The notes under the pieces: generated by a model
Told to the model about the DNA's origin: nothing
The model's input: the letters and a program-made list of their open reading frames with translations, nothing else
Database searches by the model: none
Source: JANJUB01 sp031386985
GTDB lineage: Bacteria; Armatimonadota; Fimbriimonadia; Fimbriimonadales; Fimbriimonadaceae
Direction: 5' to 3'
Assembly (NCBI GenBank): GCA_031386985.1
Contig: JANNCV010000014.1
Span: 62,001 to 126,000, forward strand
DNA length: 64,000 bases
Shown: in pieces, positions 1-8,407 of the stretch
Layout: each line of letters begins with the position of its first letter
Position numbering within the stretch: the first letter of the stretch is position 1
Program-made: the position numbers and the translations under genes

Positions 1-35
1 AAACCCACGGTTTTGAGCACTAAGGCGGCCAAGAA

Positions 36-593
36 TTGACTCGATGTCCTTGGGCGGAGTCATCAGAAATCTATCAGCGTTATCATGACGAAGAATGGGG
101 TGTACCTGTTCACGATGATCGGCGATTGTTTGAGTTCTTGATTTTGGAAGGAGCCCAGGCTGGGCTTTCATGGATAACGATTCTAAACCGCCGCGAGGGG
201 TATCGCCGGGCCTATGAAGGCTTCGATCCATCCGTCGTCGCTCGTTTTGATGAAGCGAAGAAGCATCGCCTTTTGCAAGACTCTGGCATCATTCGAAATC
301 GGCTGAAGGTCGAGGCGAGCGTATCAAACGCAATTGCCTTTCTGAAGGTGGTTGAAGAGTTCGGCACGTTCGACGCGTATCAATGGGGATTTGTTGATGG
401 CAAACGGGTTGTGAATGCGTTCAAAACGCTCGCCGAGATACCGGCGACTTCGCCCATCTCTGATGCAATGAGCAAAGATATGAAGCAGCGGGGATTCAAA
501 TTTGTGGGTTCGACCATTCTGTACGCTCACATGCAAGCATGCGGCATGGTGAACGATCATTTGGTGGATTGCCCGCGGTATTTAGCGGTCTAG
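36..593 (+). CDS. tag: DNA-3-methyladenine glycosylase I (Tag)
   Basis: Removes 3-methyladenine from alkylated DNA, starting base excision repair in the cytoplasm. The 185-aa product has the usual family length. It shows the zinc-snap residues at the family positions: Cys4 and His17 at the N-terminus (RCPW...YHDEEWG) and His175 and Cys179 at the C-terminus (NDHLVDC). The catalytic-pocket Glu38 and Trp46 lie in LEGAQAGLSW. The start is a TTG at 36; the next in-frame codons put Cys4 exactly where the family has it, which supports this start. It stands alone, convergent with the HicAB pair downstream. Identification is secure from motifs and length. Confidence 0.96.
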   Translation: MTRCPWAESSEIYQRYHDEEWGVPVHDDRRLFEFLILEGAQAGLSWITILNRREGYRRAYEGFDPSVVARFDEAKKHRLLQDSGIIRNRLKVEASVSNAIAFLKVVEEFGTFDAYQWGFVDGKRVVNAFKTLAEIPATSPISDAMSKDMKQRGFKFVGSTILYAHMQACGMVNDHLVDCPRYLAV

Positions 594-633
594 CGTTCGA
601 CGCTGGCTTCGATTTCTGATCGCGGAAACTGAC

Positions 634-876
634 TTAATCGAACAATATCTCCATTATTTCAGCCTTCGTCTTGTGATGATGAAGCGATATCTCATTCAAG
701 ACAGCACTGAGTGTGCCGACTCTCAGCATGGGGTGCAAGGGAATTGTCACGTGATGCTGACCGTTTACGGATGTCGTCAAACGGCAATGACTTCCAGTTT
801 GTCTCGTGGACTCATAACCCAATTTAGCTAGCAACTTAACGAAATCTTGCCCCGACAAGTCGCGAGGCACCCTCAA
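634..876 (-). CDS. hicA: HicA-type mRNA interferase toxin
   Basis: Small 80-aa protein of the HicA/YcfA family, a double-stranded-RNA-binding-like fold that cleaves mRNA when free of its antitoxin. The family signature is visible: a basic N-terminal helix, then TGSH with the catalytic His30, a beta strand and the VTIPLHP segment, then a C-terminal helix. The TTG start at 876 overlaps the stop of the upstream hicB as TTGA, so the two are translationally coupled with the antitoxin first. A GTG two codons downstream is an alternative start. The order B then A is less common than A then B but well known for the family. Confidence 0.88.
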   Translation of the reverse strand: MRVPRDLSGQDFVKLLAKLGYESTRQTGSHCRLTTSVNGQHHVTIPLHPMLRVGTLSAVLNEISLHHHKTKAEIMEILFD

Positions 877-1079
877 GCAGCAATCACCTCTTCGCGGATT
901 ATGATCAACCGAATTATCTTAGGCTCCGCGCCCGGATCGAAGTGGCATTTGACTGCATCCAAAATGTTCGTTTTGAGTTCGACAAGGCTATCCGCCTCCG
1001 TAAATATAGCGGACCCTAGCGCCTTCGCCTCGAATCCGCCTTCGGAGGACTCCCGGACTTCGAAAATTAACTCACTCAT
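873..1079 (-). CDS. hicB: HicB-like antitoxin (short form)
   Basis: A 68-aa partner of the downstream HicA. It has the compact HicB fold pattern: a strand (LIFEVRES), a glycine turn (EGGFEAKALG), a second strand (AIFTEADS), a helix (LVELKTNILDAV) and a last strand. It is the short form without a separate DNA-binding domain, often misannotated as a 2-oxoisovalerate dehydrogenase fragment. The ATG at 1079 is chosen because homologous pattern begins there; the frame stays open upstream to 1220 but that part is not HicB-like and would run into the divergent GH95 gene. Expected to neutralise HicA by direct binding. Confidence 0.82.
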   Translation of the reverse strand: MSELIFEVRESSEGGFEAKALGSAIFTEADSLVELKTNILDAVKCHFDPGAEPKIIRLIIIREEVIAA

Positions 1080-1150
1080 ACCTAACTTTACTTTACGCGC
1101 CGAAAGACAAGTTGTTTCTGAGCTTATTGGGACGCAGGTAAAGTCGTAGT

Positions 1151-3514
1151 GTGATGGTCCCTCTTGTTTTAGCGATGCTCCGTGAACCTTCCTATTCCAT
1201 CGAATTCGACCGTCCGGCAAGCAAGTTCACGGAGAGTTGTCCGGTCGGAAATGGGCGGTTGGGTGCGATGATGTTTGGGGAGGTTCACGAGGAGCGAATC
1301 ATCCTCAACGAAAGCTCAATGTGGTCGGGTCGGCCCCTCGATCAGAACCGCAAGGACGCCTCGAAGAATCGGCAGAAAATCGTTGATTTGCTTTTGAAAG
1401 GCAAGAACCCCGAAGCGGAGCAACTCGTGAACCAGACCTTTACCAGCGACGGGCCGGGGAGTGGGTCGGGCAATGGGAAAGATGGGCCGTATGGGTGTTA
1501 CCAGGTGTTGGGCGAGCTGAAGATCAAGCATCTTGGCTTGCCGGAAAAGCCTATTGGCTATGCGCGCTTTCTGGAGCTGAATACTGGACTTGCCGTTATT
1601 CGCACGGTGGACACGGGCGACCATACGACCTTTCGACTCTTGTTCGCTTCGCACCCCGATCAGGTGATCGCATATCGGCTGTCAAATTGGAGCCGGCCGA
1701 TAGATTGCGATATTAGCGTAGCTCGCAAGGAAAGAGGGGCTAGTTCCATCGTTGCTGGAGATCTATGCTTGGACGGCGCGCTGAATGATGGCTTAGGCGG
1801 CAACGGTGTTGTTTATCAAGCGCGTGTTCGAGCAATTCCTCAGGGCAAAGGAACGGTTGCCCATGATGGCTCAACACTCAGGGTTCGTGGTTGCGATGCC
1901 GTTGTGATCCTAATTTCCGCCGGAACCAACTATTCCGGACCCATCGCCGGCAAGCACATGGGGGCCGCTTACAAGACGGAAATTAAGGCCATCCTTGATC
2001 GGGCTGCAAATCGCACCTGGGAAGACCTCTACCAACGTCACGCTGACGACTTTGAGTCCCTTCAGAGCCGGGTTTCACTAGACCTCGGCGAGGAACCTGA
2101 CGTCAGAAACACACAGTCCCGACTTTCCATCGCTGCGGCAGGCGAATCAGACCCCCACCTAGCAGCTCTTTTGTTTAACTTTGGACGCTATTTATTGATC
2201 AGTTCCTCCCGAGAAGGAGGACTCCCCGCCAACCTCCAGGGCCTTTGGGCGGAAGAATATCAGACCCCTTGGAATGCCGATTACCACCTAAACGTCAACG
2301 TCCAGATGAACTATTGGTTGGCAGAATCAACGGCCTTAAGCGAGTGCCACCTGCCATTGACGAGCCTCATTGAAAGCCTCGTAGAGCCAGGCAAACGCAC
2401 GGCAAAGGCGTATTACAATGCGCCGGGATGGGTGTCGCATGTGATCACTAACCCTTGGGGTTACACGGCGCCCGGCGAAGATGCTGGATGGGGATCAACC
2501 CTTTCTGGCGGGGGATGGCTTTGCGAACATCTTTGGGATCACTACGCCTACACCGGCGACCTCCAGTATCTCAAACGCATTTATCCAACCCTGAAGGCAT
2601 CCAGCGATTTTTTCCGCTCGATCTTGGTTGAATTGCCCGACAAAAAGTGGCTCGTCACTGGCCCGTCGAACTCCCCAGAAAATGCATTCCGAATGAAAGA
2701 CGGACGGACCGCGCACACGTGTTTGGGGCCGACCATTGACATGCAAATCATGCGAGAACTGCTCGGAAACACGGTCGCGGCAGCGGAGAAACTAGGCATT
2801 GATAAGGCTTATGCCAAAGAACTCAAAGCAACCCTATCCAAGCTCGCTCCAACCCAAATATCGCCGGACGGGCGGATCCAAGAGTGGCTTGAGCCTTACG
2901 AAGAACTGGAACCTCAGCATCGCCACGTTTCGCACCTTTACGGCCTTTATCCGGCCAGCGAGATCACCCTTCACGGCACACCGGAAGTAGCCAAAGCCGC
3001 GCGAAAATCGCTCGAAGTACGCGGCGACCGTAGCACCGGCTGGAGCATGGCATGGAAGACCTGTTTCTGGGCCCGGTTGGGCGATGGGAACCGAGCCGAA
3101 AAACTCATCAGGGACTTCTTGCGCCCCGTTGCGGACGTGAATTTTAACTACCATAACGGCGGCGGGGTCTATCCGAATCTCTTTTGCGCGCACCCGCCCT
3201 TTCAAATTGATGGGAATTTTGGTGTAACCGCCGGAATTGCCGAAATGCTCATGCAGAGCCACCCCGAAAAGCCAGGCGAGCCTCCGACCATCAACGTGCT
3301 TCCCGCCTTGCCCGATAGTTGGGCTAAAGGAAGCTACACGGGGCTACGGGCGCGGGGCGGATTTGAGGTATCGACAACTTGGGTCAACTTGAAACTAACC
3401 AAGCTCACGATCAAGAAACTCACGCCAGGCAGGGGAAAATTTTACTTGAGATTGCCGGGAAAGGAGCGTCGCCAAGTTCAGTCTCTCACAAAAGGGCAAA
3501 CGTTCACGCTTTAG
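1151..3514 (+). CDS. GH95 alpha-L-fucosidase-like glycoside hydrolase
   Basis: Glycoside hydrolase family 95 protein, normally hydrolysing terminal alpha-1,2-linked L-fucose (some members L-galactose) by inversion. Residues about 14-270 form the N-terminal beta domain (EFDRPASKFTES, VGNGRLGAM, LNESSMWSG), followed by the (alpha/alpha)6 barrel. Family catalytic positions are present: Asn381 and Asn383 in HLNVNVQMNYW, Glu510 in GPSNSPEN, and Asp687 in FQIDGNFG. The 787 aa are complete for the family. The GTG at 1151 or the ATG at 1154 is the start; the few hydrophobic residues (VPLVLAML) are too short for a confident signal peptide, so location is uncertain. No fucose transporter is adjacent. 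Confidence 0.92.
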   Translation: MMVPLVLAMLREPSYSIEFDRPASKFTESCPVGNGRLGAMMFGEVHEERIILNESSMWSGRPLDQNRKDASKNRQKIVDLLLKGKNPEAEQLVNQTFTSDGPGSGSGNGKDGPYGCYQVLGELKIKHLGLPEKPIGYARFLELNTGLAVIRTVDTGDHTTFRLLFASHPDQVIAYRLSNWSRPIDCDISVARKERGASSIVAGDLCLDGALNDGLGGNGVVYQARVRAIPQGKGTVAHDGSTLRVRGCDAVVILISAGTNYSGPIAGKHMGAAYKTEIKAILDRAANRTWEDLYQRHADDFESLQSRVSLDLGEEPDVRNTQSRLSIAAAGESDPHLAALLFNFGRYLLISSSREGGLPANLQGLWAEEYQTPWNADYHLNVNVQMNYWLAESTALSECHLPLTSLIESLVEPGKRTAKAYYNAPGWVSHVITNPWGYTAPGEDAGWGSTLSGGGWLCEHLWDHYAYTGDLQYLKRIYPTLKASSDFFRSILVELPDKKWLVTGPSNSPENAFRMKDGRTAHTCLGPTIDMQIMRELLGNTVAAAEKLGIDKAYAKELKATLSKLAPTQISPDGRIQEWLEPYEELEPQHRHVSHLYGLYPASEITLHGTPEVAKAARKSLEVRGDRSTGWSMAWKTCFWARLGDGNRAEKLIRDFLRPVADVNFNYHNGGGVYPNLFCAHPPFQIDGNFGVTAGIAEMLMQSHPEKPGEPPTINVLPALPDSWAKGSYTGLRARGGFEVSTTWVNLKLTKLTIKKLTPGRGKFYLRLPGKERRQVQSLTKGQTFTL

Positions 3515-3565
3515 GCGCGTCTGTTATGAGGATGCGCGGGGTACCTTACATCTAAACAACCGACC

Positions 3566-6094
3566 ATGCTTGCTTTCCTACTTTCCGCTATTATCCCGCA
3601 GCAGACTCAGCCTCTGGGGGTTTATGACATCGGGGGCGAGAAAGTGCCCGCTGTCTTGCCGACTTGGACGGCCGAGCGCAAGCCACCCCAGTACTTGGAC
3701 TCCGGCGGGTATCGCTATCATTTTTCGGGCGGCAATCTGGTTGGAAGGACTCTGGGGACCGGAGAGTGGTCCGATCTTCCCGCGCTCGTGGCAAAGGCTA
3801 ATTCGCAACCTGTGATCGAGTGGCCGCTGATGATTTTTGTCTCCGGTGAATCGGAGTCTCTCGCTCGAACCGAGTACGGGTTCTGGGCCCAAAAGCGAGC
3901 GCTAGTTGAGAACGAGGAACTGCGCCAAGTTCGCCGGGAGGTCGCACTTTTTTGTGAGTTGGTCAAAGCTCACACGGGCGGTCGAGTTGCGATCCGGCCC
4001 CAGTTTGAGGTGGACGCCGAGGTCATTACGGTTCCAGCGGGGCATTCCTTGATGGCTCCCGCCTTCGAGCAAGTTCTGAGCAGACTAACGCATAGTACAA
4101 AGTCAGCGTTTGTCTTAACCTCGGAACTTGATGACAAGATTGGAACTATGGACGGTCGGAATTCTCCAATTCCAATCGCCTTTGTCCCGGTTTTTGCATC
4201 GCTTGATCCGCTAAATCGGGGCAAGCTTGCGCGATGCCTGCTAACTCAATGGACGCGGCAAGCTCAAAGTGTCGCGCGGCACGGCGGATTGCCAATAACG
4301 GTAAGCGGGCTCGAATACCACCCGATGCTACGAGGACGCCCCCTTGAGTTCCCGGTCACGCCCGATGACGTGCTGAGGGGATTCTCTGTTTGGTCGGAGC
4401 TTGCCAAACCGGATAGCTTCGGCACACCAAGATCAACTGCACCGGGAGCTTGGAATTGGTTGGAAGTTTCGGATGATCCGTGGGTCAAACTGCCGCTACT
4501 TTCACAAGAGCAAATTCGGGCCCACAATGTCCTCGAAATTGGGCTACAGAACCGCGGCACCGCCCAGTTTGGAAACTGGCGAGTCGTACAAGATCGCTAC
4601 GCAGACCTAGTGGGCGAAAAGTCTGGCCTAAAGGCAGTGGGTTACTTCGCCTTGGGTGGTCGCCTTGTCGTGGCATTCGAGGGAGGCTCACCGGCGATGA
4701 CCGACGCCCAACTCATCGGATCGCTCGCCTTACAAAACCAACCTGAACCTACCAGCACCATACCTACCGCCCTACCCTTCAACGCCGGAGAAGCCGAGAA
4801 ACTTGCAGCCAGCGGTTTCTGGCAAGTAACGACGGTTGTGGACTCTGACCGGGGCGCCGTTGCCGAGATTCGCGAGTTGCCAAGACCGCGCAACAACTGG
4901 CTTCGCCTTATTGGAAACGGTGGAAATGCCACCGCGATTGACCTTGCGAAAACTCCTTACCTTGAGTTCTGGATCAAGCCCAGAATCGTCGGCCAGCCCG
5001 TAGATATCGTGGCGGAGGGGCCCGGCATCAAAACGCGCATTCGGCTCTTTGGGCGCGCAATAGAAACCGAAGTAAGAAAGGACGTTCCCAAGGCGCATCT
5101 GGACCTCGGGTTAGCGGCTAGCTCCGATTGGCAGTTTGTGAGTCTGGATATGCGCGCAATGGGGACGGGGGAGATTTCGAACCTTTACCTAGCAACACCG
5201 GATGAGTCCTACTATTGGTCCAATTTTGGTCCAACGTTTCAGATTTTTCTGGATGATTTGAAGGTCGCGGAGAAGGCGTCTGCCACCGTCTCCGAACTTA
5301 AGAAGCCAACGGTGGTTCCGGCGATAGCCGAGGCCAGCGACCCGCTTTCTCGGGCGGCGGCCGTGGCTAACGCCGACCCCGAGACCCTCTTGAAATTGAT
5401 GTCCGATTCTCATAGTTTGGTCTCCCTAAATGCTTTTTTGGCATATGAAGCCAAAATTGTGCCCGGTGCCGAAAAGCTCTTGACTGAAGGCACGAAATCG
5501 CTTTCTCATCGGGTTTCTGAGATTTGCATACGAGAACTTGCCAAAAGCCAGAACCCCGAAGCAAGGGCGCTAATCGGCACGATCTTAAGGCAGGGTCCCT
5601 TTGATCATATGAAGCGATTTGCGGCCACCGCCGTCACCACTTTTCGAACGGACAAAACCCTTGCCGCGGATCTTTCGATTCTGTTGGCCTCGCGATCTTG
5701 GCAAACGCGGCTCGCCGCCGGACTTTCTACGCCTCGGGTCGAAGGAGATACTTCGAAAATAGTGGCGATGGCGTTTGTAAATGATGCCGAGCCTTACGTC
5801 CGATTTTTGATTACTCAGTCTGCTTACTTAGAGGTCAAGGAGGTTGAGGCGCGGGTCATGTCGCTTCTCGATCCGGCGATTGAGTCGAGTGCGATGGTCC
5901 GTATGGCGGCGGCAGTGAAACTCAGCGCGACCAAATTTGCCGTTGTCACAAAGTTCCTGGCGGCGGAGTCGCGGCTCGCGAAAATGCTGTGTGTTTGGCA
6001 AGCGGACCCGGCTAAGCACCGCGCTCTTCTGGAGTTCCTGGCCACCGATTCCTTGGAAGAAGTTAAGCAAGCGGCTCTTCAGAAGTTACGCTAA
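3566..6094 (+). CDS. Large secreted protein with C-terminal HEAT-like repeats
   Basis: I do not recognise a named family. The 842-aa product starts with a short hydrophobic segment (MLAFLLSAIIPQQ) that looks like a signal peptide. The middle third is mixed beta, with a region around residues 395-570 reading like a carbohydrate-binding or jelly-roll module. From about residue 575 to the end there are alanine/leucine-rich helical repeats resembling HEAT or PBS-lyase repeats. It follows the GH95 gene by about 50 bp on the same strand and may be cotranscribed, which hints at a role with surface polysaccharide. Function remains unassigned. Confidence 0.7.
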   Translation: MLAFLLSAIIPQQTQPLGVYDIGGEKVPAVLPTWTAERKPPQYLDSGGYRYHFSGGNLVGRTLGTGEWSDLPALVAKANSQPVIEWPLMIFVSGESESLARTEYGFWAQKRALVENEELRQVRREVALFCELVKAHTGGRVAIRPQFEVDAEVITVPAGHSLMAPAFEQVLSRLTHSTKSAFVLTSELDDKIGTMDGRNSPIPIAFVPVFASLDPLNRGKLARCLLTQWTRQAQSVARHGGLPITVSGLEYHPMLRGRPLEFPVTPDDVLRGFSVWSELAKPDSFGTPRSTAPGAWNWLEVSDDPWVKLPLLSQEQIRAHNVLEIGLQNRGTAQFGNWRVVQDRYADLVGEKSGLKAVGYFALGGRLVVAFEGGSPAMTDAQLIGSLALQNQPEPTSTIPTALPFNAGEAEKLAASGFWQVTTVVDSDRGAVAEIRELPRPRNNWLRLIGNGGNATAIDLAKTPYLEFWIKPRIVGQPVDIVAEGPGIKTRIRLFGRAIETEVRKDVPKAHLDLGLAASSDWQFVSLDMRAMGTGEISNLYLATPDESYYWSNFGPTFQIFLDDLKVAEKASATVSELKKPTVVPAIAEASDPLSRAAAVANADPETLLKLMSDSHSLVSLNAFLAYEAKIVPGAEKLLTEGTKSLSHRVSEICIRELAKSQNPEARALIGTILRQGPFDHMKRFAATAVTTFRTDKTLAADLSILLASRSWQTRLAAGLSTPRVEGDTSKIVAMAFVNDAEPYVRFLITQSAYLEVKEVEARVMSLLDPAIESSAMVRMAAAVKLSATKFAVVTKFLAAESRLAKMLCVWQADPAKHRALLEFLATDSLEEVKQAALQKLR

Positions 6095-6218
6095 GAAAGC
6101 TATCCCTAATCGGGCTGAACGGGTACATTCACTAGAAGCCGCAAAAACGGTGAATGTTCTGGGCGCTTCGACGCGTCAAATAGAGCGCGGTGAACCCGCA
6201 GGAGTGAGATTCGAAATT

Positions 6219-7970
6219 ATGTTGGCAACCTCGTTAGCCTTGGCCTTGATGAGCATGGCGCCCGTCAAAATTGATATCGTTGTTCGTGACCTCAAGGATG
6301 GCGACACTTTAACCGGAGTTCGTAAGTTCAGGGTAACGGTCGAATCAGATCAGCCTGTAAACCAGGTTGAGTTTTACGTTGGCGATAACCTTCGCAGCAA
6401 TGATACAAGCACGCCCTATGAGTTCGATATTGACCCCCTGAACGAGCCGGACGGTTCGATAAAGCTCACCTTTGCCGCCTACTCTGCTCAAGGCGAAAAC
6501 ATCAAGAAGACCTATACCGTCAAGGTGGACACCGGCGTTTCAAAGGGTGCAGCGAAGAACGTTGAGGAAGGCTACGTCTCAATGACCAAGAGCTTGTTTG
6601 ATCAAGCTATATACTCGGGTCGGGTGGCTCTTAAGGCTACACCCGGTCACAACCCCGCGCGGATTCTGCTGGCACGTGCCTTTCTTTCAAAAGGAGTCTA
6701 CGACAAGGCTCAAGCGTTTGCCGAGGACGCGTTGGCGGCGGAGCCTAACTCGGACGATGCCAACGAAGTGCTATCAGGAATCAATCTACGAAAAGCCCTC
6801 GAAATCTTTCTCAGCACGGATCAGGAGCGCGATATCACGCCGATTCGCGCCGCCATGGAGCGCGGCGTTGGTTTGCGGCGCAAGGGTCTGATTAAGCAGT
6901 TTGAGGCAATTGGTGCCCCAACCGACGCAAACTTCCTGCAATACAGTCGGGCCGCAATTCGAGCGGGTCGCTACAATGCGGCCATCCAGGCCCTTTACAC
7001 CCGATACCGCAAAGACATTAAACAGACGGAGCTTGCCAACCTATTGGCATTCGCGCAAATCCGAGATGCCGACAATGTTGGGGCGGCCCTCACCCTCAAC
7101 CTGCTTGAGAAGGCCCAGTCCATGGATGCTTACTCCTACAGCTTGAAGTCCATTTTGTTGGTTCAATCTGGAAAAGACGCGGACGCCGATGCGGCGATGT
7201 CCGAAGCTATCGGCAACGATCCCGATTCGCTTGGAGTTAAGCTTGCCCAGAGCGCCATTGCGCTCAAGCGTAACCGGACCGGTGCGCTGGGTAACTTGGT
7301 GGCGAGCCTTTCAAAAGACGAGAGTCAAAGACCAGAGGTGAACTACTACCTTTCAATTTTGCTCAACTACACCCAATCCTTCGCCGAGGCCGATAAGCGA
7401 TTCCTGAATGCAATCCTGACCGAGCCCGGTAGCGTAGATCTTTTGATTGAGCGCGGAAATCAATCGGTTCAAATGATGACATCCGGGCGAACAAAAGACG
7501 AAAAGCAGCTCAAGTATCAAGCAGAGCTTGCGGGGGCTTTCTTCAATGCTGCGCTGACATCTCAACCAGATTCGCCCCAAGCGCTAACCGCAATGGTGCT
7601 CTATTACACTTCGATGAAGGAATCTGACAAGGCCTTGAGCTTTGCAAATGCAGCCGTGACCGCGGGCCCCGGATACGCCGCCGCGCATTATGCGGCTTCG
7701 ATGGTATACACCGCGAGCTCAATAAACTGCGAGCGCACCGTGGCTCAGATTCGAAAGGATACAAAAACCGCGCTCACCGGCGAGCAACTCACTCGAATCG
7801 GAATACTCGAAGATGAATCTCGAACGCTATCCAAGAGATCGGCGGAAGCCATGAAGAAGGCGATTTTGCTGGACACGTACGGATTGGACGGCCGAACCGT
7901 GCCCTCGCTCAACGAGGCGTTCACCTATTTCGCTCGTCACGGGCGAATACCGTATCTGGTCGGGCCCTAA
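6219..7970 (+). CDS. Secreted Ig-like plus TPR repeat protein
   Basis: A 583-aa protein starting at the ATG at 6219 with a signal-like segment (MLATSLALALMSMAPV). The open frame extends upstream to 5937 inside the previous gene, but that stretch is arginine-rich and does not resemble a protein. Residues about 18-105 form a beta-sandwich with the VNQVEFYVGDN pattern of bacterial Ig-like (Big) domains. The rest is alpha-helical with tetratricopeptide-like units (ARILLARAFLSKGVYDKAQAFAEDAL and later copies), typical of periplasmic scaffolds. It follows the HEAT-like gene by about 125 bp. A specific function cannot be given. Confidence 0.75.
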   Translation: MLATSLALALMSMAPVKIDIVVRDLKDGDTLTGVRKFRVTVESDQPVNQVEFYVGDNLRSNDTSTPYEFDIDPLNEPDGSIKLTFAAYSAQGENIKKTYTVKVDTGVSKGAAKNVEEGYVSMTKSLFDQAIYSGRVALKATPGHNPARILLARAFLSKGVYDKAQAFAEDALAAEPNSDDANEVLSGINLRKALEIFLSTDQERDITPIRAAMERGVGLRRKGLIKQFEAIGAPTDANFLQYSRAAIRAGRYNAAIQALYTRYRKDIKQTELANLLAFAQIRDADNVGAALTLNLLEKAQSMDAYSYSLKSILLVQSGKDADADAAMSEAIGNDPDSLGVKLAQSAIALKRNRTGALGNLVASLSKDESQRPEVNYYLSILLNYTQSFAEADKRFLNAILTEPGSVDLLIERGNQSVQMMTSGRTKDEKQLKYQAELAGAFFNAALTSQPDSPQALTAMVLYYTSMKESDKALSFANAAVTAGPGYAAAHYAASMVYTASSINCERTVAQIRKDTKTALTGEQLTRIGILEDESRTLSKRSAEAMKKAILLDTYGLDGRTVPSLNEAFTYFARHGRIPYLVGP

Positions 7971-8004
7971 GGTTCTTTGCCATCCTTCGTGCAAAGCTAG
8001 AATC

Positions 8005-8310
8005 GGAGTTGGCCTGTAAGCCGGATTCTGTATTTGTGCGGCGATTTATCTACGCGGCCAACCCGGAGGATCGGCGAGCCGCGTCATCTCCTCCCTATTT
8101 GGCCTTGCTTCCAGCGGGGTTTGCCCGCCCGCACGTTGCCGTGACGGGCCGTGAGCTCTTACCTCACGATTTCACCCTTACCCTTGCGGGCGGTTTGTTT
8201 CTGTGGCACTTTCCATCGGGTCACCCCGTCCCCGATTGCCCGGGGCGCTGCGCTCTATGAAGTCCGGACTTTCCTCCCCGTATGATCAGGGCCGCCACCC
8301 GGCCAACTCC
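8005..8310 (-). ncRNA. rnpB: RNase P RNA (rnpB), bacterial type A-like
   Basis: The catalytic RNA of RNase P, which matures tRNA 5' ends. Read on the minus strand it starts with a 10-nt arm at 8310-8301 that pairs perfectly with the 3' arm at 8014-8005 (helix P1). Next comes the universal core GAGGAAAGTCCGGAC (around 8264-8280) forming P4/J3-4. Near the 3' end is the conserved AGAATCCGGCTTACAGGCC (around 8011-8029), the other half of P4. The length of about 306 nt is slightly short. A weak -10 (CACAAT, 8317-8322) lies 6 nt before the inferred 5' end. Any open frame across here is spurious. Confidence 0.97.
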
Positions 8311-8407
8311 AAGCTTATTGTGAATGATTTTGCAAAATTTCTTCTAGGATCATAGCATGACGGAACTAACTATTATCTAAACGGCGTCATGAACAATACA
8401 GACTCCC

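Noticed and set aside
1080..1220. Longer HicB start upstream of 1079
   Set aside because: The added residues do not match the HicB fold and would overlap the divergent GH95 gene.
5937..6218. Upstream extension of the TPR protein to 5937
   Set aside because: It overlaps the preceding gene in another frame and is arginine/serine-rich; the ATG at 6219 starts a signal peptide and is preferred.
8009..8260. Plus-strand open frame across 8.0-8.3 kb
   Set aside because: It is antisense to a clear RNase P RNA with matching ends and core, so it is not a protein gene.
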